A DNA stretch of 5,409 bases, from positions 1-5,409 of the forward strand of contig JALRIU010000143.1 in assembly GCA_023255355.1 (NCBI GenBank), given 5' to 3'. The position numbers and the translations under genes are program-made. Below the pieces are notes generated by a model that saw only the letters and a list, made by a program, of their open reading frames with translations, searched no databases and had not been told where the DNA came from. Below are positions 5,224 to 5,409 of this stretch, piece after piece (the first letter of the stretch is position 1; the number at the start of each line of letters is the position of its first letter). This DNA is from Pseudomonadales bacterium. GTDB lineage: Bacteria; Pseudomonadota; Gammaproteobacteria; Pseudomonadales; JAHEIH01.

Positions 5224-5409
5224 CTAACGGCCGAAACGATCCACGTCATTTTGGAGAAGGTCAACTAACGCATCAATGCTGATTGCGCCGAGATCTTCAC
5301 CGGAACGAGTTCGAACGGCCACCGTATTGTTTTCGACTTCTTTGTCACCTACCACAAGATGATAGGGAACTTTGTTAATCGTGTGCTCGCGAATTTTAAA
5401 GCCAATCTT
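5224..5409 (-). CDS. thrS: Threonine--tRNA ligase, C-terminal fragment (5' part beyond the window)
   Basis: The open frame running in from the window edge encodes 61 residues and ends in TAG at 5226-5224. It reads KIGFKIREHTINKVPYHLVV, then GDKEVENNTVAVRTRSGEDL, then a C-terminus ending DVDRFGR. This is the end of the class II aminoacyl-tRNA synthetase anticodon-binding domain of ThrRS: the IREHT segment, the VPYxLVVGDKE strand and turn, and the VAVRTRxGEDLG motif match E. coli ThrS closely. The enzyme charges tRNA-Thr; its editing and catalytic domains lie outside the window. It directly precedes infC, the usual order. In E. coli ThrS represses its own translation through an operator upstream of its start, which is not in view. 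A small GTGC-GTTAA-GCAC hairpin overlaps the stop codon; it lacks a T run and is not called a terminator. Confidence 0.97.
   Translation of the reverse strand, partial: KIGFKIREHTINKVPYHLVVGDKEVENNTVAVRTRSGEDLGAISIDALVDLLQNDVDRFGR

Noticed and set aside
5212..5224. GTGC-GTTAA-GCAC hairpin at the end of thrS as a terminator
   Set aside because: The stem is only 4 bp with no T run. It is too weak to call, and infC is expected to be co-transcribed or to use promoters inside thrS.

Overview
This window is a continuous stretch of the conserved bacterial translation operon thrS-infC-rpmI-rplT-pheS-pheT-ihfA, followed by a MerR-family regulator gene. Every supportable gene lies on the minus strand, so transcription runs from the right edge (position 5409) to the left edge. 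The order and the protein sequences indicate a gammaproteobacterium. IF3, L35 and the MerR protein look more like Pseudomonas-type relatives than enterics. A MerR gene after ihfA, where E. coli has btuC, also points to a non-enteric lineage (Pseudomonadales, Cellvibrionales or Oceanospirillales type). Base composition is roughly mid-40s % GC, judged by eye and not counted.

Layout in transcription order: the C-terminal 61 codons of threonyl-tRNA synthetase (5409-5224); initiation factor IF3 (5190-4666), which starts at a rare ATT codon; a 127-nt leader with several small inverted repeats; ribosomal protein L35 (4538-4344); L20 (4307-3954); a 98-nt spacer with a strong terminator-like hairpin and a second inverted repeat over the pheS start; the phenylalanyl-tRNA synthetase alpha (3855-2836) and beta (2821-431) subunits; integration host factor alpha (428-129); and the first 48 codons of a MerR-type regulator (145-1), which overlaps ihfA by 17 nt.

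The genes work together in translation: two aminoacyl-tRNA synthetases, an initiation factor and two 50S proteins. IHF-alpha, a nucleoid and recombination architectural protein, is translated from the same message. In E. coli this cluster is a textbook case of layered post-transcriptional control: IF3 autoregulation through AUU, L20 repression of rpmI-rplT, and attenuation of pheST. The AUU start is plainly visible here. The positions equivalent to the other two controls hold RNA structures that do not simply copy the E. coli elements. No mobile element, CRISPR array, tRNA, rRNA or unfamiliar gene system was found. The points of interest are cis-regulatory RNA features and a few protein-level deviations.
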